The notes beneath the pieces were generated by a model that worked only from the letters and a program-made list of their open reading frames with translations, was not told the origin of the DNA and searched no databases. This document shows positions 45,603 to 55,143 of a stretch of 64,000 nucleotides of DNA, in pieces. Position 1 is the stretch's first letter. The number at the start of each line of letters is the position of its first letter. Where the stretch lies: the NCBI RefSeq assembly GCF_023072595.1, contig NZ_JALLGK010000011.1, forward strand, positions 62,001 through 126,000, given 5' to 3'. The stretch comes from Streptomyces sp. XM4193. GTDB lineage: Bacteria > Actinomycetota > Actinomycetes > Streptomycetales > Streptomycetaceae. A program made the position numbers and the translations under genes.

Positions 45603-47306
45603 ATGGCAGCCCGAGTCCAGCGCCTGTCCCGCTCCATGCTGAAGACGCTGCGCGATGACCCGGCCGACGCGGAGACGCTCAGCCACAAACTGCTCGTACG
45701 GGCCGGCTACGTACGCCGCACCGCCGCCGGCATCTGGACCTGGCTCCCGCTGGGCAAGCAGGTGCTGGACAACGTGAGCCGCGTCGTCCGCGAGGAGATG
45801 GACGCCATCGGCGCCCAGGAGGTCCTGCTGCCGGCGCTGCTGCCCAAGGAGCCGTACGAGGCGTCCGGCCGCTACGAGGAGTACGGCCAGCTGCTCTTCC
45901 GCCTCCAGGACCGCAAGGGCGCCGAGCTCGCCCTCGGACCCACGCACGAGGAGATCTTCACCCAGGTCGTCAAGGACCAGTGCACGTCCTACAAGGACAT
46001 GCCGGTGATCCTCTACCAGGTGCAGACGAAGTACCGCGACGAGGCCCGTCCCCGCTCCGGCGTCCTGCGGGGCCGCGAGTTCCTGATGAAGGACTCCTAC
46101 TCCTTCGACGTCTCGGACGAGGAGCTGGCGCAGTCCTACGCCCTGCACCGCGCCGCGTACACCCGCATCTTCGAGCGTCTGGGCCTGGACTACCGCATCG
46201 TCTCGGCTGTCTCCGGCGCCATGGGCGGCTCCGCCTCCGAGGAGTTCCTGGCTCCCGCCGCCGCCGGTGAGGACACCTTCGCCGACTGCCCCAACTGCGA
46301 CTACGCAGCCAACACCGAGGCCGTCACCACGGAGTTGACGACCGTCGAGGGTGCCGACCAGCCCGCGCTGGAGGAGCTGGACACCCCGGACACCCCGACG
46401 ATCGACACGCTCGCCGAGTACCTGAACGTGCCCGCCTCGGCCACGCTGAAGAACCTGCTGGTCAAGGTCGACGGCGAGATCGTGGCGGTCGGCGTGCCCG
46501 GCCACCGCGAGGTCGACCTGGGCAAGCTCGGCGAGCACCTGGCGCCCGCCGAGGTCGAGCTGGTCACCGCCGAGGACTTCGTCGGCCGCCCCGAGCTGGT
46601 GCGCGGCTACGTCGGACCGCAGGGCCTGGCGGAGCACGAGATCCGCTACCTCGCCGACCCGCGCGTCGCCCCCGGCACCAGCTGGGTCACCGGCGCCAAC
46701 AAGGAGGGCAAGCACGCCCGCAACGTGGTCTGCGGCCGTGACTTCACCGTCGACCAGTACCTGGACGTCGTGGTCGTCGAGCCCGGCGACCCCTGCCCCA
46801 AGTGCGGCACCGGACTCAAGCTCGACCGGGCCATCGAGATCGGCCACATCTTCCAGCTCGGCCGCAAGTACGCCGACACCTTCGCGCTCGATGTGCTCGG
46901 GCGCGAGGGCAAGCCGGTCCGGGTGACGATGGGCAGCTACGGCATCGGCGTCTCCCGCGCCGTCGCCGCACTCGCCGAGCAGACCGCGGACGAGCAGGGC
47001 CTGTGCTGGCCCGAGGAGATCGCCCCCGCCGACGTGCACGTGGTGGCGGCCGGCAAGGCCGCCCAGATCGAGCTGGCCGTCGAGCTGGGTGACAAGCTCG
47101 GCGCGGCCGGCGTACGGGTCCTGGTCGACGACCGTCAGGGCGTCTCGCCCGGCGTGAAGTTCACCGACGCCGAGCTGATCGGCGTGCCGCAGATCCTCAT
47201 CGTCGGCCGCGGAGCGCCCAAGGGCCTGGTGGAACTCAAGGACCGCCGCAGCGGCGAGCGCGTCGAACTGTTGGTGGAGGAGGCGATCCAGCGGCTCACC
47301 CGCTGA
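45603..47306 (+). CDS. proS: Prolyl-tRNA synthetase
   Basis: A 567-residue class II ProRS of the bacterial type with an editing (INS) domain at about residues 230-385. Motif 2 is in [20 protein letters not shown], motif 3 in [20 protein letters not shown]; the C-terminal HGTP anticodon domain begins near [13 protein letters not shown]. It charges tRNA-Pro and clears mischarged alanine. ATG 45603 follows [25 protein letters not shown] is part of the catalytic core. It is followed by a 12-bp hairpin. Confidence 0.98.
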   Translation: MAARVQRLSRSMLKTLRDDPADAETLSHKLLVRAGYVRRTAAGIWTWLPLGKQVLDNVSRVVREEMDAIGAQEVLLPALLPKEPYEASGRYEEYGQLLFRLQDRKGAELALGPTHEEIFTQVVKDQCTSYKDMPVILYQVQTKYRDEARPRSGVLRGREFLMKDSYSFDVSDEELAQSYALHRAAYTRIFERLGLDYRIVSAVSGAMGGSASEEFLAPAAAGEDTFADCPNCDYAANTEAVTTELTTVEGADQPALEELDTPDTPTIDTLAEYLNVPASATLKNLLVKVDGEIVAVGVPGHREVDLGKLGEHLAPAEVELVTAEDFVGRPELVRGYVGPQGLAEHEIRYLADPRVAPGTSWVTGANKEGKHARNVVCGRDFTVDQYLDVVVVEPGDPCPKCGTGLKLDRAIEIGHIFQLGRKYADTFALDVLGREGKPVRVTMGSYGIGVSRAVAALAEQTADEQGLCWPEEIAPADVHVVAAGKAAQIELAVELGDKLGAAGVRVLVDDRQGVSPGVKFTDAELIGVPQILIVGRGAPKGLVELKDRRSGERVELLVEEAIQRLTR

Positions 47307-47341
47307 TCCGTCGCCGCGCCGCTCTGCCGCACCGCCGTACC

Positions 47342-47380
47342 GCGCTGCCCCGCCGCCCGCACCGGGTCGCGGGGCAGCGC
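47342..47380 (+). terminator. Terminator after proS
   Basis: A perfect 12-bp stem GCGCTGCCCCGC/GCGGGGCAGCGC with a 15-nt loop, 36 bp after the stop. Confidence 0.8.
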
Positions 47381-47490
47381 CGTCCGATGGGAGCGCGGGG
47401 GAGGGCGGTCGGCGGGAGAGGACGCCGCCGGCGCGGCCTCGGCCGCCGGCGGGGCGGGAGCGCCGCGCCCGGTCGTGCGGTCGCGTCGGC

Positions 47491-48390
47491 TCAGACCCAG
47501 CCGGCGAACTCCAGCAGCATCTCGCCGTCCTCGCGGTCGCCGGTCAGCAGCTGCCGCACACCCGACTCCACCGCCCGGTAGAGGGTCCAGCCGCGCAACC
47601 GCTCCCGGTCCAGATCGAGCGAGTCCGCCAGCTTCCGGATGCGGCGCCGGACCTGCGCCGGGGCGCCGGGCGAGGCCATCAGGTCGTGCAGCCGGTCCCG
47701 CACCAGACGGGCGAGGTCGTACTCCGGCTCGCCGACCAGCGGCTGCGGGCCCACCGCCAGCCACTGCGCGCGGGGATCGTCGGCGGCGAGCACCACGCCC
47801 TGCCTGAAGTCGCCGTGCAGCAGCACCCCCGGACCGGGCGTGCCGAGCAGCTCCTCGCGCGCCGCGAGCGCCTCGCGGACCAGCGGGCGGACCTCCTCGG
47901 GGGCTGCCCCGAGCACCCGGTCGACCTGTGCGCCGGTGTGGTCCGCCACCGTTGTGAAGGGGTGTTCGCCGGGCGGTACCCACAGCCGCCGCACCGTGGA
48001 CATCGCCTCCAGCGTGGCCTTCGCGTCCGGCAGCGAGCGCAGAGAGGTCTCTCCGTGGAGCCGCTCCAGGAGCAGCGCGCCGGCCCGCGGGTCGGCCCGC
48101 AGCAGCCGTACCGCGCCCAGTCCGTCCCAGTGCCGCAGAGCCGCGGCCTCGTCGGCGACCGGTCGTTCGTCCGCGGCGAGCAGCTTCAGCGCCGCCGGTG
48201 TGCCGTCCGCCCGATGCACCAGCGCCACCGTGCTCTCCCTGCCGCCCGGCGCCACCACCCGCTCCAGCGTCAACTCCCAGTCGTTCAGGAGGCGTTCGGC
48301 GAGTTCGGGCAGTCGCGCGAGCCAGGGGTGCCCGGGGCCCAGGGTGCGCACCAGCCGCTGCGGAGGTTCGTAGCGGGGGAGATCGGCCAT
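47491..48390 (-). CDS. Aminoglycoside/hydroxyurea phosphotransferase-like protein, probable pseudokinase
   Basis: A 299-residue protein of the APH(6)/hydroxyurea phosphotransferase group (protein-kinase-like fold). The N-lobe Lys69 is kept in TPAALKLLAADERPVADEA. The catalytic loop is LLHGDFRQGVVLA (His192, Asp194), but the Asn expected in HPGNVL is Val199. The DFG-equivalent segment reads WLAVGPQPLVGEPEYDLA, with Gly214 where the family has the metal-binding Asp of IDPKP. Two metal ligands therefore appear lost. It may bind a nucleotide or small molecule without phosphorylating it. ATG 48390 starts MADLPRYEPPQ. The ferritin-like gene lies 26 bp upstream, suggesting an operon. Confidence 0.85.
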   Translation of the reverse strand: MADLPRYEPPQRLVRTLGPGHPWLARLPELAERLLNDWELTLERVVAPGGRESTVALVHRADGTPAALKLLAADERPVADEAAALRHWDGLGAVRLLRADPRAGALLLERLHGETSLRSLPDAKATLEAMSTVRRLWVPPGEHPFTTVADHTGAQVDRVLGAAPEEVRPLVREALAAREELLGTPGPGVLLHGDFRQGVVLAADDPRAQWLAVGPQPLVGEPEYDLARLVRDRLHDLMASPGAPAQVRRRIRKLADSLDLDRERLRGWTLYRAVESGVRQLLTGDREDGEMLLEFAGWV

Positions 48391-48416
48391 GCCTTCGCGC
48401 GCCTTCCCTCGAACGG

Positions 48417-48899
48417 CTATCGGTCGGCGGGCCCGTCCTCGCGATCGACCAGCCCAGGGAAGGCTACGCCGCGCCCGCGCCAGCGCGCGGACCGGACCGC
48501 CGCTTCGCGCAGCGCCGTCGCCGCCTCCCGCCGTCGAGACCCGCCCGTTGCCCGTACGAGGTCGGCGTACGCGCCGGCGAGCCGGTCCTCCAGTTCGGCG
48601 GCCAGGCGCAGCGCGCTCGCGTGGTCGGGCACCGGGAACGGCAGCGCGTACGCGGCCTGCGCCTGCACCGGTTCACCGCCCTGGTCCAGTACGGCGCGGG
48701 CCAGGGCGTCCCGGCGCGCACGGTGCGCGTCGTACGCCTCCCGCGCGTCGGGACGCCGCCCCTTGTCGACCCGGCCGCCGACGACGCCGTACCCGTAGAT
48801 CGCCGCGTGCTCGGCGGCCAGGGCGGCGCGCAGCGCGTCCAGCGCCTCCCCGTCCGAAGCCGGCCGCGCCGGTGCGGGGCCGCTTTGGAACGTACTCAT
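48417..48899 (-). CDS. DUF4439 ferritin-like domain protein
   Basis: A 160-residue all-helical protein: EALDALRAALAAEHAAIYGY, RREAYDAHRARRD-like second helix, PVQAQAAYALPFPVPDHASA and LAAELEDRLAGAYADLVRAT. This is the DUF4439 ferritin-like family. The E...H and E..D positions could bind metal, but I cannot place a full di-iron site. The ATG at 48899 starts one base after the stop of the upstream lipoprotein gene, so the pair is tightly coupled. No signal peptide. Function unknown. Confidence 0.87.
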   Translation of the reverse strand: MSTFQSGPAPARPASDGEALDALRAALAAEHAAIYGYGVVGGRVDKGRRPDAREAYDAHRARRDALARAVLDQGGEPVQAQAAYALPFPVPDHASALRLAAELEDRLAGAYADLVRATGGSRRREAATALREAAVRSARWRGRGVAFPGLVDREDGPADR

Positions 48900-48900
48900 C

Positions 48901-49428
48901 TCAGTCCACCTCAGCGCGCAGTTCGGTCAGCAGAAATCCGTGGGCCGCGCCGGCCGCCGCCACCGAGGCCAGCACCATCGCGGTCTGCGGCGGCGCCGTG
49001 TCGAGCGCCTTCGTCCTGGCGTCCACGGTCCGCCGTTCGGCCTTCGCCAGTGCGGCCAGCGCGGCCCGCGGCTCACCGGGCACCTTCGTGCTGCCGACGG
49101 CGGCGCTGTCCGCCTTCTCCCGGCGCTCGGTGTCCGGCCGCCGGTCGCCGCCGCGGCCGTCGAACTCGGCCAGATGCCGCGCCACCGCGGCCCGCAGCGG
49201 TGCCAGCGGCTCGGCGAGCGAGGGATGCGCACGGACGGTGGCGTCGTAGCGCTCCAGCAGTTCCCGGCTCTGCCGCGCTGCCTCGCCCCGCACCTCTTCC
49301 GCCGGGGACGCCTTCGGTCCGCCCGGAGGCTCGTCCGCGCCGCCGCCCGTGCACGCGGTGGCGAGCAGTGCGACGGCTCCCGCGGCTCCTGCGGTGACGA
49401 AGGTCCGACGCTGGGGGGTGGGCGACAC
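48901..49428 (-). CDS. Putative lipoprotein with twin-arginine-like signal
   Basis: A 175-residue exported protein. The signal VSPTPQRRTFVTAGAAGAVA has a twin-arginine-like RRTF and ends in lipobox LLATAC. The mature part is highly charged and helical (SRELLERYDATVRAHPSLAE ... ALAALAKAERRTVDART) and ends in an Ala-rich helix (MVLASVAAAGAAHGFLLTEL). The helical pattern resembles that of the adjacent DUF4439 protein, so it may be a distant exported relative. GTG 49428 is chosen for GTGGAG 8 bases upstream; a longer frame to 49545 has none. Its stop is one base from the next start. Confidence 0.8.
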   Translation of the reverse strand: MSPTPQRRTFVTAGAAGAVALLATACTGGGADEPPGGPKASPAEEVRGEAARQSRELLERYDATVRAHPSLAEPLAPLRAAVARHLAEFDGRGGDRRPDTERREKADSAAVGSTKVPGEPRAALAALAKAERRTVDARTKALDTAPPQTAMVLASVAAAGAAHGFLLTELRAEVD

Positions 49429-49813
49429 GTGAACACTCCACGAGGGTCGGGCCGACCGCGGGCACGGGGGCAGCCGGGCGGCGGGCGCGGTGGCGGGGGA
49501 GGAACGAGCGGTGCAGGACGCCGAGTTGGCAGGCGTGAGCGACACCGGAACAGGTGATCAGTGCTGCGACGAGCGTACCCGTCACGAACAACCGTCCTGG
49601 TCGCCCGCCCCCGACGCGCTGGCCGCTGCACCCGTGCGGCGGCCTGGTCAGTGCCACCCGGCACAGGCGCTAGGCTGTATCGGGCATGCCGGGAGGTGTT
49701 CTCCGGTGCTCGGCACCGGAACCCGAATCGCACCACCGGGCACCGCAGGCGCGGCAACGCACGCCGAGCGTCCCGTTCCTGACAACAGCACACGCGGCCG
49801 AGGAGTCATTCGG
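49429..49813. other. Divergent intergenic region upstream of rimP
   Basis: About 385 bp with no convincing gene. It contains the candidate rimP promoter at 49671-49676 and upstream sequences for the lipoprotein operon. Confidence 0.5.
49671..49676 (+). promoter_or_regulatory. Candidate -10 element of the rimP-nusA operon
   Basis: TAGGCT (49671-49676) fits the housekeeping -10 consensus; the -35 area (TGGTCA, 49645-49650) is a poorer match with a long spacer. It would give a leader of about 130 nt. Confidence 0.4.
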
Positions 49814-50323
49814 ATGAGCACCACCCAGATCGACAGGCTGCGCGGGCTGTTGGAGCCGCTGGTCTCCGCGCATGGTCTGGATCTCGAGGAAGTCACCGTC
49901 ACCCCCGCCGGCAAGCGCCGGGTGCTGCGGGTCGCCGTCGACTCCGACGAGGGTGTGCAGCTGGACGCCTGCGCCGAGCTGAGCCGCGAGATCTCCCCGG
50001 CCCTGGACGAGAGCGACGTGATGGGCGGAGCGCCCTACGTCCTGGAAGTCACCTCCCCGGGCGCCGACCGGCCGCTGACCGAGCTGCGGCACTACCGCCG
50101 CGCCGTCGAGCGCCTGGTCAAGCTCCAGCTGCACGAGGGCGGCGAGCTGGTCACCCGCATCCTCGCGGTGGACGACGACGGCCTCGACACCGAGGTGCCC
50201 GGCGTCAAGGGGCGCAAGCCCACCGCGCGCCGCGTCTCCTTCGAGGAGATCGCGAAGGCACGGGTGGAGATCGAGTTCAGCCGCAAGGACAGCAAGGACA
50301 AGAAGGAAGAGGAGGAGGCGTAG
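49814..50323 (+). CDS. rimP: Ribosome maturation factor RimP
   Basis: A 169-residue RimP (YhbC), needed for 30S subunit maturation. The N-terminal domain has [20 protein letters not shown] and [20 protein letters not shown], then [12 protein letters not shown] and [20 protein letters not shown]. The C-terminal part is a small Sm-like domain with a Lys/Glu-rich tail. ATG 49814 has AGGAG (49801-49805). nusA starts 3 bp after the stop, the conserved rimP-nusA order. Confidence 0.96.
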   Translation: MSTTQIDRLRGLLEPLVSAHGLDLEEVTVTPAGKRRVLRVAVDSDEGVQLDACAELSREISPALDESDVMGGAPYVLEVTSPGADRPLTELRHYRRAVERLVKLQLHEGGELVTRILAVDDDGLDTEVPGVKGRKPTARRVSFEEIAKARVEIEFSRKDSKDKKEEEEA

Positions 50324-50325
50324 CC

Positions 50326-51336
50326 GTGGACATCGACATGAGCGCCCTGCGGGGTCTCGTGCGGGAGAAGGAGATCTCCTTCGACCTGCTCGTGGAGGCG
50401 ATCGAATCCGCTCTCCTCATCGCCTACCACCGCACCGAGGGCAGCAGCAGGCACGCCCGTGTGGTGCTCGACCGTGCCAGCGGCCACGTCGTCGTGTGGG
50501 CCAAGGAGGACCCGTCCGACCTCGAGGAGGGCCAGGAGCCCCGCGAGTTCGACGACACCCCTTCGGGCTTCGGACGGATCGCGGCGACCACCGCCAAGCA
50601 GGTCATCCTCCAACGTCTGCGGGACGCCGAGGAGGAGGTCACCTTCGGTGAGTACGCCGGCCGCGAGGGCGACGTCGTGACCGGTGTGGTGCAGCAGGGC
50701 AAGGACCCCCGCAGCGTGCTGGTCGACATCGGCCGGCTGGAGGCGATCCTGCCTCCGCAGGAGCAGGTCCCCGGCGAGGAGTACCCACACGGCGCCCGGC
50801 TGCGCACCTACGTCATCCGGGTCGCCAAGGGCGTGCGCGGCCCGTCGGTCACGCTCTCGCGCACCCATCCCAATCTGGTGAAGAAGCTCTTCGAGCTGGA
50901 GGTCCCGGAGATCTCCGACGGTTCGGTGGAGATCTCGGCCATCGCACGCGAGGCGGGCCACCGCACCAAGATCGCCGTACGGTCCAACCGCTCCGGTCTC
51001 AACGCCAAGGGCGCCTGCATCGGCCCGATGGGCGGTCGGGTCCGGAACGTGATGAGCGAACTGGCCGGCGAGAAGATCGACATCGTCGACTGGTCCGACG
51101 ACCCGGCGGAGCTGGTGGCCAACGCGCTCTCCCCGGCCCGGGTGACCAGGGTCGAGGTGGTCGACCTGGCCGCGCGGTCCGCGCGCGTCACCGTGCCGGA
51201 CTACCAGCTGTCGCTGGCGATCGGCAAGGAGGGGCAGAACGCCCGTCTCGCCGCGCGCCTCACCGGCTGGCGGATCGACATCAGGCCGGACCAGGAGGCG
51301 GACGCGGGCCGGGAGCCGGACGCGGACGCACAGTAG
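50326..51336 (+). CDS. nusA: Transcription termination/antitermination protein NusA
   Basis: A 336-residue NusA with the N-terminal RNA-polymerase-binding domain ([20 protein letters not shown]), the S1 domain ([20 protein letters not shown]) and two KH domains ([59 protein letters not shown]). Like other actinobacterial NusA it lacks the C-terminal acidic repeats of E. coli. It acts on paused RNA polymerase. GTG 50326 is served by GGAGG inside the end of rimP. A strong hairpin (51345-51379) follows. Confidence 0.97.
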   Translation: MDIDMSALRGLVREKEISFDLLVEAIESALLIAYHRTEGSSRHARVVLDRASGHVVVWAKEDPSDLEEGQEPREFDDTPSGFGRIAATTAKQVILQRLRDAEEEVTFGEYAGREGDVVTGVVQQGKDPRSVLVDIGRLEAILPPQEQVPGEEYPHGARLRTYVIRVAKGVRGPSVTLSRTHPNLVKKLFELEVPEISDGSVEISAIAREAGHRTKIAVRSNRSGLNAKGACIGPMGGRVRNVMSELAGEKIDIVDWSDDPAELVANALSPARVTRVEVVDLAARSARVTVPDYQLSLAIGKEGQNARLAARLTGWRIDIRPDQEADAGREPDADAQ

Positions 51337-51344
51337 GGCCGTAT

Positions 51345-51379
51345 CGCCCGCTCGTCGGCCGGACGTCGACGAGCGGGCG
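51345..51379 (+). terminator. Terminator after nusA
   Basis: A perfect 13-bp stem CGCCCGCTCGTCG/CGACGAGCGGGCG with a 9-nt loop, 9 bp past the nusA stop. It separates nusA from ylxR. Confidence 0.8.
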
Positions 51380-51432
51380 AGCGGCGGGCGCACGCTCGTA
51401 CCCCGTGGCGGGTTGCGGTGCGTGCAGGGAGG

Positions 51433-51447
51433 TAGACTGAAGCAGTG
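51433..51447 (+). promoter_or_regulatory. Candidate leaderless promoter for ylxR
   Basis: TAGACT (51433-51438) is a good -10 hexamer and ends 6 nt before GTG 51445, so transcription should begin at or near the start codon. No Shine-Dalgarno is properly spaced (GGGAGG lies 15 nt upstream), and the nusA terminator is just before. The -35 is not convincing. Confidence 0.45.
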
Positions 51448-51741
51448 TCTGGCCGGACGCGTGCCCGCGCACGCCCCGAACGCACCTGCGTCGGGTGTCG
51501 GAAGCAGGCCGCCAAGGCCGATCTGCTGCGTGTGGTGTTGATCGAGGGGCGAGGTGTTCCCGATCTTCGCGGTACGCTGCCCGGCCGGGGAGCGTACATC
51601 CACGCCGTCCCCGGCTGTCTTGAACTGGCGGTCCGCCGCCGGGCGTTCCTGAGAGCCTTCCGTGTCAGGGGAGGACCGGGTCCGCCGGACACGACGGAGC
51701 TCGAGCGCCACTTGCGCGGAGCACCGAGCAATGAACCGTAA
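51445..51741 (+). CDS. ylxR: YlxR family RNA-binding protein (DUF448)
   Basis: A 98-residue protein of the DUF448/YlxR family with the start ARPERTCVGCRKQAAKADLL, RVVLIEGRGVPDLRG and LPGRGAYIHAVPGCLELAVR. In Firmicutes the homologue (RnpM) binds and modulates RNase P; a similar role here is inferred. The GTG start lacks a Shine-Dalgarno and is probably leaderless. It sits in the usual nusA-ylxR-infB order, 148 bp before infB. Confidence 0.94.
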   Translation: MSGRTRARARPERTCVGCRKQAAKADLLRVVLIEGRGVPDLRGTLPGRGAYIHAVPGCLELAVRRRAFLRAFRVRGGPGPPDTTELERHLRGAPSNEP

Positions 51742-51805
51742 GACGGCCCGCACGGATTCCCTGTGCGGGAGCTAACTCGCGAGTCGGAAGCAGGTCGAGA
51801 TTGCG

Positions 51806-51845
51806 ATGAGCACTCGATGAGTACGCGATGAGCGCCCATGCATAA
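51806..51845 (+). other. Chain of three overlapping mini-ORFs in the infB leader
   Basis: Three tiny reading frames follow one another, each overlapping the next by ATGA: ATG 51806 encodes MSTR and ends at 51820; ATG 51817 encodes MSTR and ends at 51831; ATG 51828 encodes MSAHA and ends with TAA at 51845. The CGATGAG word recurs at 51804, 51815 and 51826, an exact 11-bp period. They lie 45-84 bp before the infB start. Whether they are translated is unknown. Confidence 0.55.
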
Positions 51846-51853
51846 GTAGCGAA

Positions 51854-51877
51854 GGTCCGGCGGAAGCCCCCCGGACC
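51854..51877 (+). promoter_or_regulatory. Hairpin before the infB ribosome binding site
   Basis: GGTCCGG (51854-51860) and CCGGACC (51871-51877) form a 7-bp stem with a 10-nt loop, immediately upstream of the AAGGAG that serves infB. It may set translation efficiency. Confidence 0.5.
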
Positions 51878-51889
51878 AGAAGGAGCGAA

Positions 51890-54800
51890 GTGGCTAAGGT
51901 CCGGGTATACGAACTCGCCAAAGAGCTTGGTGTGGAGAGCAAGGTCGTCATGGCCAAGCTCCAGGAGCTCGGTGAGTTCGTTCGTTCGGCGTCCTCGACA
52001 ATCGAGGCGCCGGTCGTTCGCAAACTGAGTGACGCATTCGGCACGGGCGGCGCCCCCAGCGGCGCCAAGAAGTCCGCGGCGAAGCCGGCGGCCCCCAAGA
52101 AGGCCGTCCCCAAGCCGGGAGCGCCCAAGCCGGGTGCGCCCGCAACCCCCTCTCCCTCTCCGGCCCAGGAAGCACCGAAGCCCGGTGCGACCCCCGGCCC
52201 CCGTCCGGCAGCGCCGAAGCCGGCAGCAGCCGAGGAGCCGAAGGGCGGTGCGCCCAAGCCGGGTGCCGCGCCCAAGCCCGGCGCCTCCGCGCCGCGCCCC
52301 GGCCCGGCGAAGCCGGAGTTCACCGCGCCGCCCGCCGAGCAGCGTCCCGCTCCGGGCCGTCCCGGCCCGCAGGGCGGACCGGCCAAGCCGGCTGCCGGTG
52401 GCGCCAAGCCCGCCGCCGGCGGTGCCAAGCCCGGCGGTGCCCCGAAGCCGGGTGCGCCGCGTCCCGCGGCCCCCAAGCCGAGCGGTCCCCGCTCTGCGGG
52501 CCCGCGTCCGGGCAACAACCCCTTCACCTCCGGTGGTTCCACCGGTATGGCCCGTCCCCAGTCGCCGCGTCCCGGCGGCGGTGCGCCCAAGCCCGGCGGT
52601 CCCCGTCCGGGCGGCCCGTCCGCGGGTCCGGGCGGCCCCCGTCCGCAGGCTCCCGGCGGCGGTCGCGCCACTCCGGGCAACATGCCCCGCCCGCAGGGCG
52701 GCGCCGGCCAGGGCGGTCCCCGCCCCGGCGGCGGTGGCAACCGTCCGAACCCGGGCATGATGCCGCAGCGTCCCGCTGCCGGTCCCCGTCCGGGTCCCGG
52801 TCGCGGCGGTCCCGGCGGCGGTCCCGGTCGTCCCGGTGGCGGCGGCGGTCGTCCCGGTGGCGGTGGCGGTCGTCCCGGTGGTGGCGGCGGTTTCGCCGGT
52901 CGTCCCGGCGGTCCCGGTGGCGGTGGCGGTTTCGCCGGTCGTCCCGGTGGCGGTGGCGGTCGTCCCGGTTTCGCCGGTCGTCCCGGTGGTCCCGGTGGCC
53001 GCGGCGGCACACAGGGCGCGTTCGGTCGCCCGGGCGGTCCCGCGCGCCGCGGGCGCAAGTCGAAGCGGCAGAGGCGCCAGGAGTACGAGCAGATGCAGGC
53101 GCCGTCGGTCGGCGGCGTGATGCTGCCGCGCGGCAAGGGCGAGGTCGTACGCCTCTCCCGCGGCGCGTCGCTCACCGACTTCGCGGAGAAGATCAACGCC
53201 AACCCGGCGTCGCTGGTCCAGGTCATGTTCAACCTGGGCGAGATGGTCACCGCGACCCAGTCGGTCTCCGACGAGACTCTGAACCTGCTCGGCGAAGAGA
53301 TGAACTACGTCGTCCAGATCGTGAGCCCGGAGGAGGAGGACCGCGAGCTGCTCGAGTCCTTCGACATCGAGTTCGGCGAGGACGAGGGCGGCGAGGAAGA
53401 GCTCTCGGCCAGGCCGCCGGTGGTGACCGTCATGGGTCACGTCGACCACGGCAAGACGCGTCTGCTGGACGCGATCCGCAAGACCAACGTCATCGAGGGC
53501 GAAGCCGGCGGCATCACCCAGCACATCGGTGCGTACCAGGCCTCCACCGAGGTCAACGGCGAGGACCGGAAGATCACCTTCATCGACACTCCGGGCCACG
53601 AGGCGTTCACCGCCATGCGTGCCCGCGGTGCGAAGTCGACCGACATCGCGATCCTCGTGGTGGCGGCCAACGACGGTGTGATGCCGCAGACGATCGAGGC
53701 GCTGAACCACGCCAAGGCGGCCGAGGTGCCGATCGTGGTCGCGGTCAACAAGATCGACGTCGAGGGCGCGGACCCGACCAAGGTCCGCGGCCAGCTGACC
53801 GAGTACGGCCTGATCGCCGAGGAGTACGGCGGCGACACGATGTTCGTCGACATCTCCGCCAAGCAGGGCCTGCACATCGACAGCCTGCTGGAGGCCGTGG
53901 TCCTCACCGCGGACGCGGCTCTGGACCTGCGCGCCAACCCGACGCAGGACGCCCAGGGCATCGCGATCGAGGCGCACCTGGACCGCGGTCGCGGTGCGGT
54001 CGCCACGGTGCTGGTCCAGCGCGGCACGCTGAAGGTCGGCCAGACCATGGTCGTCGGCGACGCGTACGGCCGTGTCCGGGCGATGCTCGACGACAAGGGC
54101 AACAACATCCAGGAAGCGGGTCCCGCGACCCCGGCCCTGGTGCTCGGTCTGACCAACGTCCCCGGCGCCGGCGACAACTTCCTCGTCGTAGACGAGGACC
54201 GCACCGCCCGGCAGATCGCCGAGAAGCGTGCGGCCCGCGAGCGCAACGCCGCGTTCGCCAAGCGCACCCGCAGGGTCTCCCTGGAGGACCTGGACAAGGT
54301 GCTCAAGGCGGGCGAGGTCGAGCAGCTCAACCTCATCATCAAGGGCGACGCGTCCGGTTCGGTCGAGGCTCTGGAGTCCTCGCTGCTCCAGCTCGACGTC
54401 GGCGAAGAGGTCGACATCCGCATCCTGCACCGCGGTGTGGGTGCGGTCACCGAGTCGGACATCAACCTGGCCTCCGGTTCGGACGCCATCGTCATCGGCT
54501 TCAACGTCCGGGCCGAGGGCCGCGCGACGCAGATGGCCGAGCGCGAGGGTGTCGACGTCCGGTACTACTCGGTCATCTACCAGGCGATCGAGGAGATCGA
54601 GGCGGCCCTGAAGGGCATGCTGAAGCCGGAGTACGAGGAGGTCGAGCTGGGCACCGCGGAGATCCGCGAGGTCTTCCGCTCCTCCAAGCTCGGCAACATC
54701 GCGGGTGTGCTGGTCCGCTCCGGCGAGGTCAAGCGCAACACCAAGGCGCGTCTGGTGCGTGACGGCAAGGTCGTCGCGGAGAACCTCAACATCGAGGGTC

Positions 54801-54934
54801 TGCGCCGCTTCAAGGACGACGTCACCGAGATCCGTGACGGCTACGAGGGCGGTATCAACCTCGGCAGCTACAACGACATCAAGATCGACGACGTCATCGC
54901 CACCTACGAGCTGCGCGAGAAGCCGCGCGGCTGA
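51890..54934 (+). CDS. infB: Translation initiation factor IF-2
   Basis: A 1,014-residue IF-2, long because of a Pro/Gly/Ala/Lys-rich linker (about residues 50-395) between the first IF2_N domain ([20 protein letters not shown]) and the second. The GTPase domain has GHVDHGKT near 515-522, DTPGHEAF near 566 and [10 protein letters not shown] near 620; domains II-IV follow and bind fMet-tRNA. The linker contains tandem GRPGGGG repeats. GTG 51890 follows AAGGAGCG. It is the core gene of this operon; a strong terminator follows. Confidence 0.98.
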   Translation: MAKVRVYELAKELGVESKVVMAKLQELGEFVRSASSTIEAPVVRKLSDAFGTGGAPSGAKKSAAKPAAPKKAVPKPGAPKPGAPATPSPSPAQEAPKPGATPGPRPAAPKPAAAEEPKGGAPKPGAAPKPGASAPRPGPAKPEFTAPPAEQRPAPGRPGPQGGPAKPAAGGAKPAAGGAKPGGAPKPGAPRPAAPKPSGPRSAGPRPGNNPFTSGGSTGMARPQSPRPGGGAPKPGGPRPGGPSAGPGGPRPQAPGGGRATPGNMPRPQGGAGQGGPRPGGGGNRPNPGMMPQRPAAGPRPGPGRGGPGGGPGRPGGGGGRPGGGGGRPGGGGGFAGRPGGPGGGGGFAGRPGGGGGRPGFAGRPGGPGGRGGTQGAFGRPGGPARRGRKSKRQRRQEYEQMQAPSVGGVMLPRGKGEVVRLSRGASLTDFAEKINANPASLVQVMFNLGEMVTATQSVSDETLNLLGEEMNYVVQIVSPEEEDRELLESFDIEFGEDEGGEEELSARPPVVTVMGHVDHGKTRLLDAIRKTNVIEGEAGGITQHIGAYQASTEVNGEDRKITFIDTPGHEAFTAMRARGAKSTDIAILVVAANDGVMPQTIEALNHAKAAEVPIVVAVNKIDVEGADPTKVRGQLTEYGLIAEEYGGDTMFVDISAKQGLHIDSLLEAVVLTADAALDLRANPTQDAQGIAIEAHLDRGRGAVATVLVQRGTLKVGQTMVVGDAYGRVRAMLDDKGNNIQEAGPATPALVLGLTNVPGAGDNFLVVDEDRTARQIAEKRAARERNAAFAKRTRRVSLEDLDKVLKAGEVEQLNLIIKGDASGSVEALESSLLQLDVGEEVDIRILHRGVGAVTESDINLASGSDAIVIGFNVRAEGRATQMAEREGVDVRYYSVIYQAIEEIEAALKGMLKPEYEEVELGTAEIREVFRSSKLGNIAGVLVRSGEVKRNTKARLVRDGKVVAENLNIEGLRRFKDDVTEIRDGYEGGINLGSYNDIKIDDVIATYELREKPRG
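52790..53015 (+). repeat. In-frame Gly/Arg/Pro repeats inside infB
   Basis: Repeated units of the type GGTCGTCCCGGTGGCGGTGGC encode GRPGGGG and GGFAGRPGG runs of the IF-2 linker. They are coding sequence and likely to vary in copy number between strains. Confidence 0.85.
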
Positions 54935-54960
54935 GGCGAAGCACAGCGGTGAACGCGGTC

Positions 54961-54994
54961 CGGGGCCGGTCGGTGAAGCTACCGACCGGCCCCG
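54961..54994 (+). terminator. Terminator after infB
   Basis: A perfect 14-bp stem CGGGGCCGGTCGGT/ACCGACCGGCCCCG with a GAAGCT loop, 27 bp after the stop. Confidence 0.85.
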
Positions 54995-55143
54995 GGGCCG
55001 TCCCCGATCCGGGCCTGCGGGCCCGCACTCCCACCGGGCGAAAACGCGTCGATACCGTCCCGCGCGGACGTGTACCGTTCTTGTGTTCCACCCCGAGTCC
55101 GCAGCACCACTGAGGCCTTCCGGGTCGGCCAGACCCGTACTGC

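Noticed and set aside
52790-53015. Possible CRISPR-like or satellite repeat array
   Set aside because: The repeats are contiguous, in frame and encode the Gly/Arg/Pro linker of IF-2; there are no spacers.
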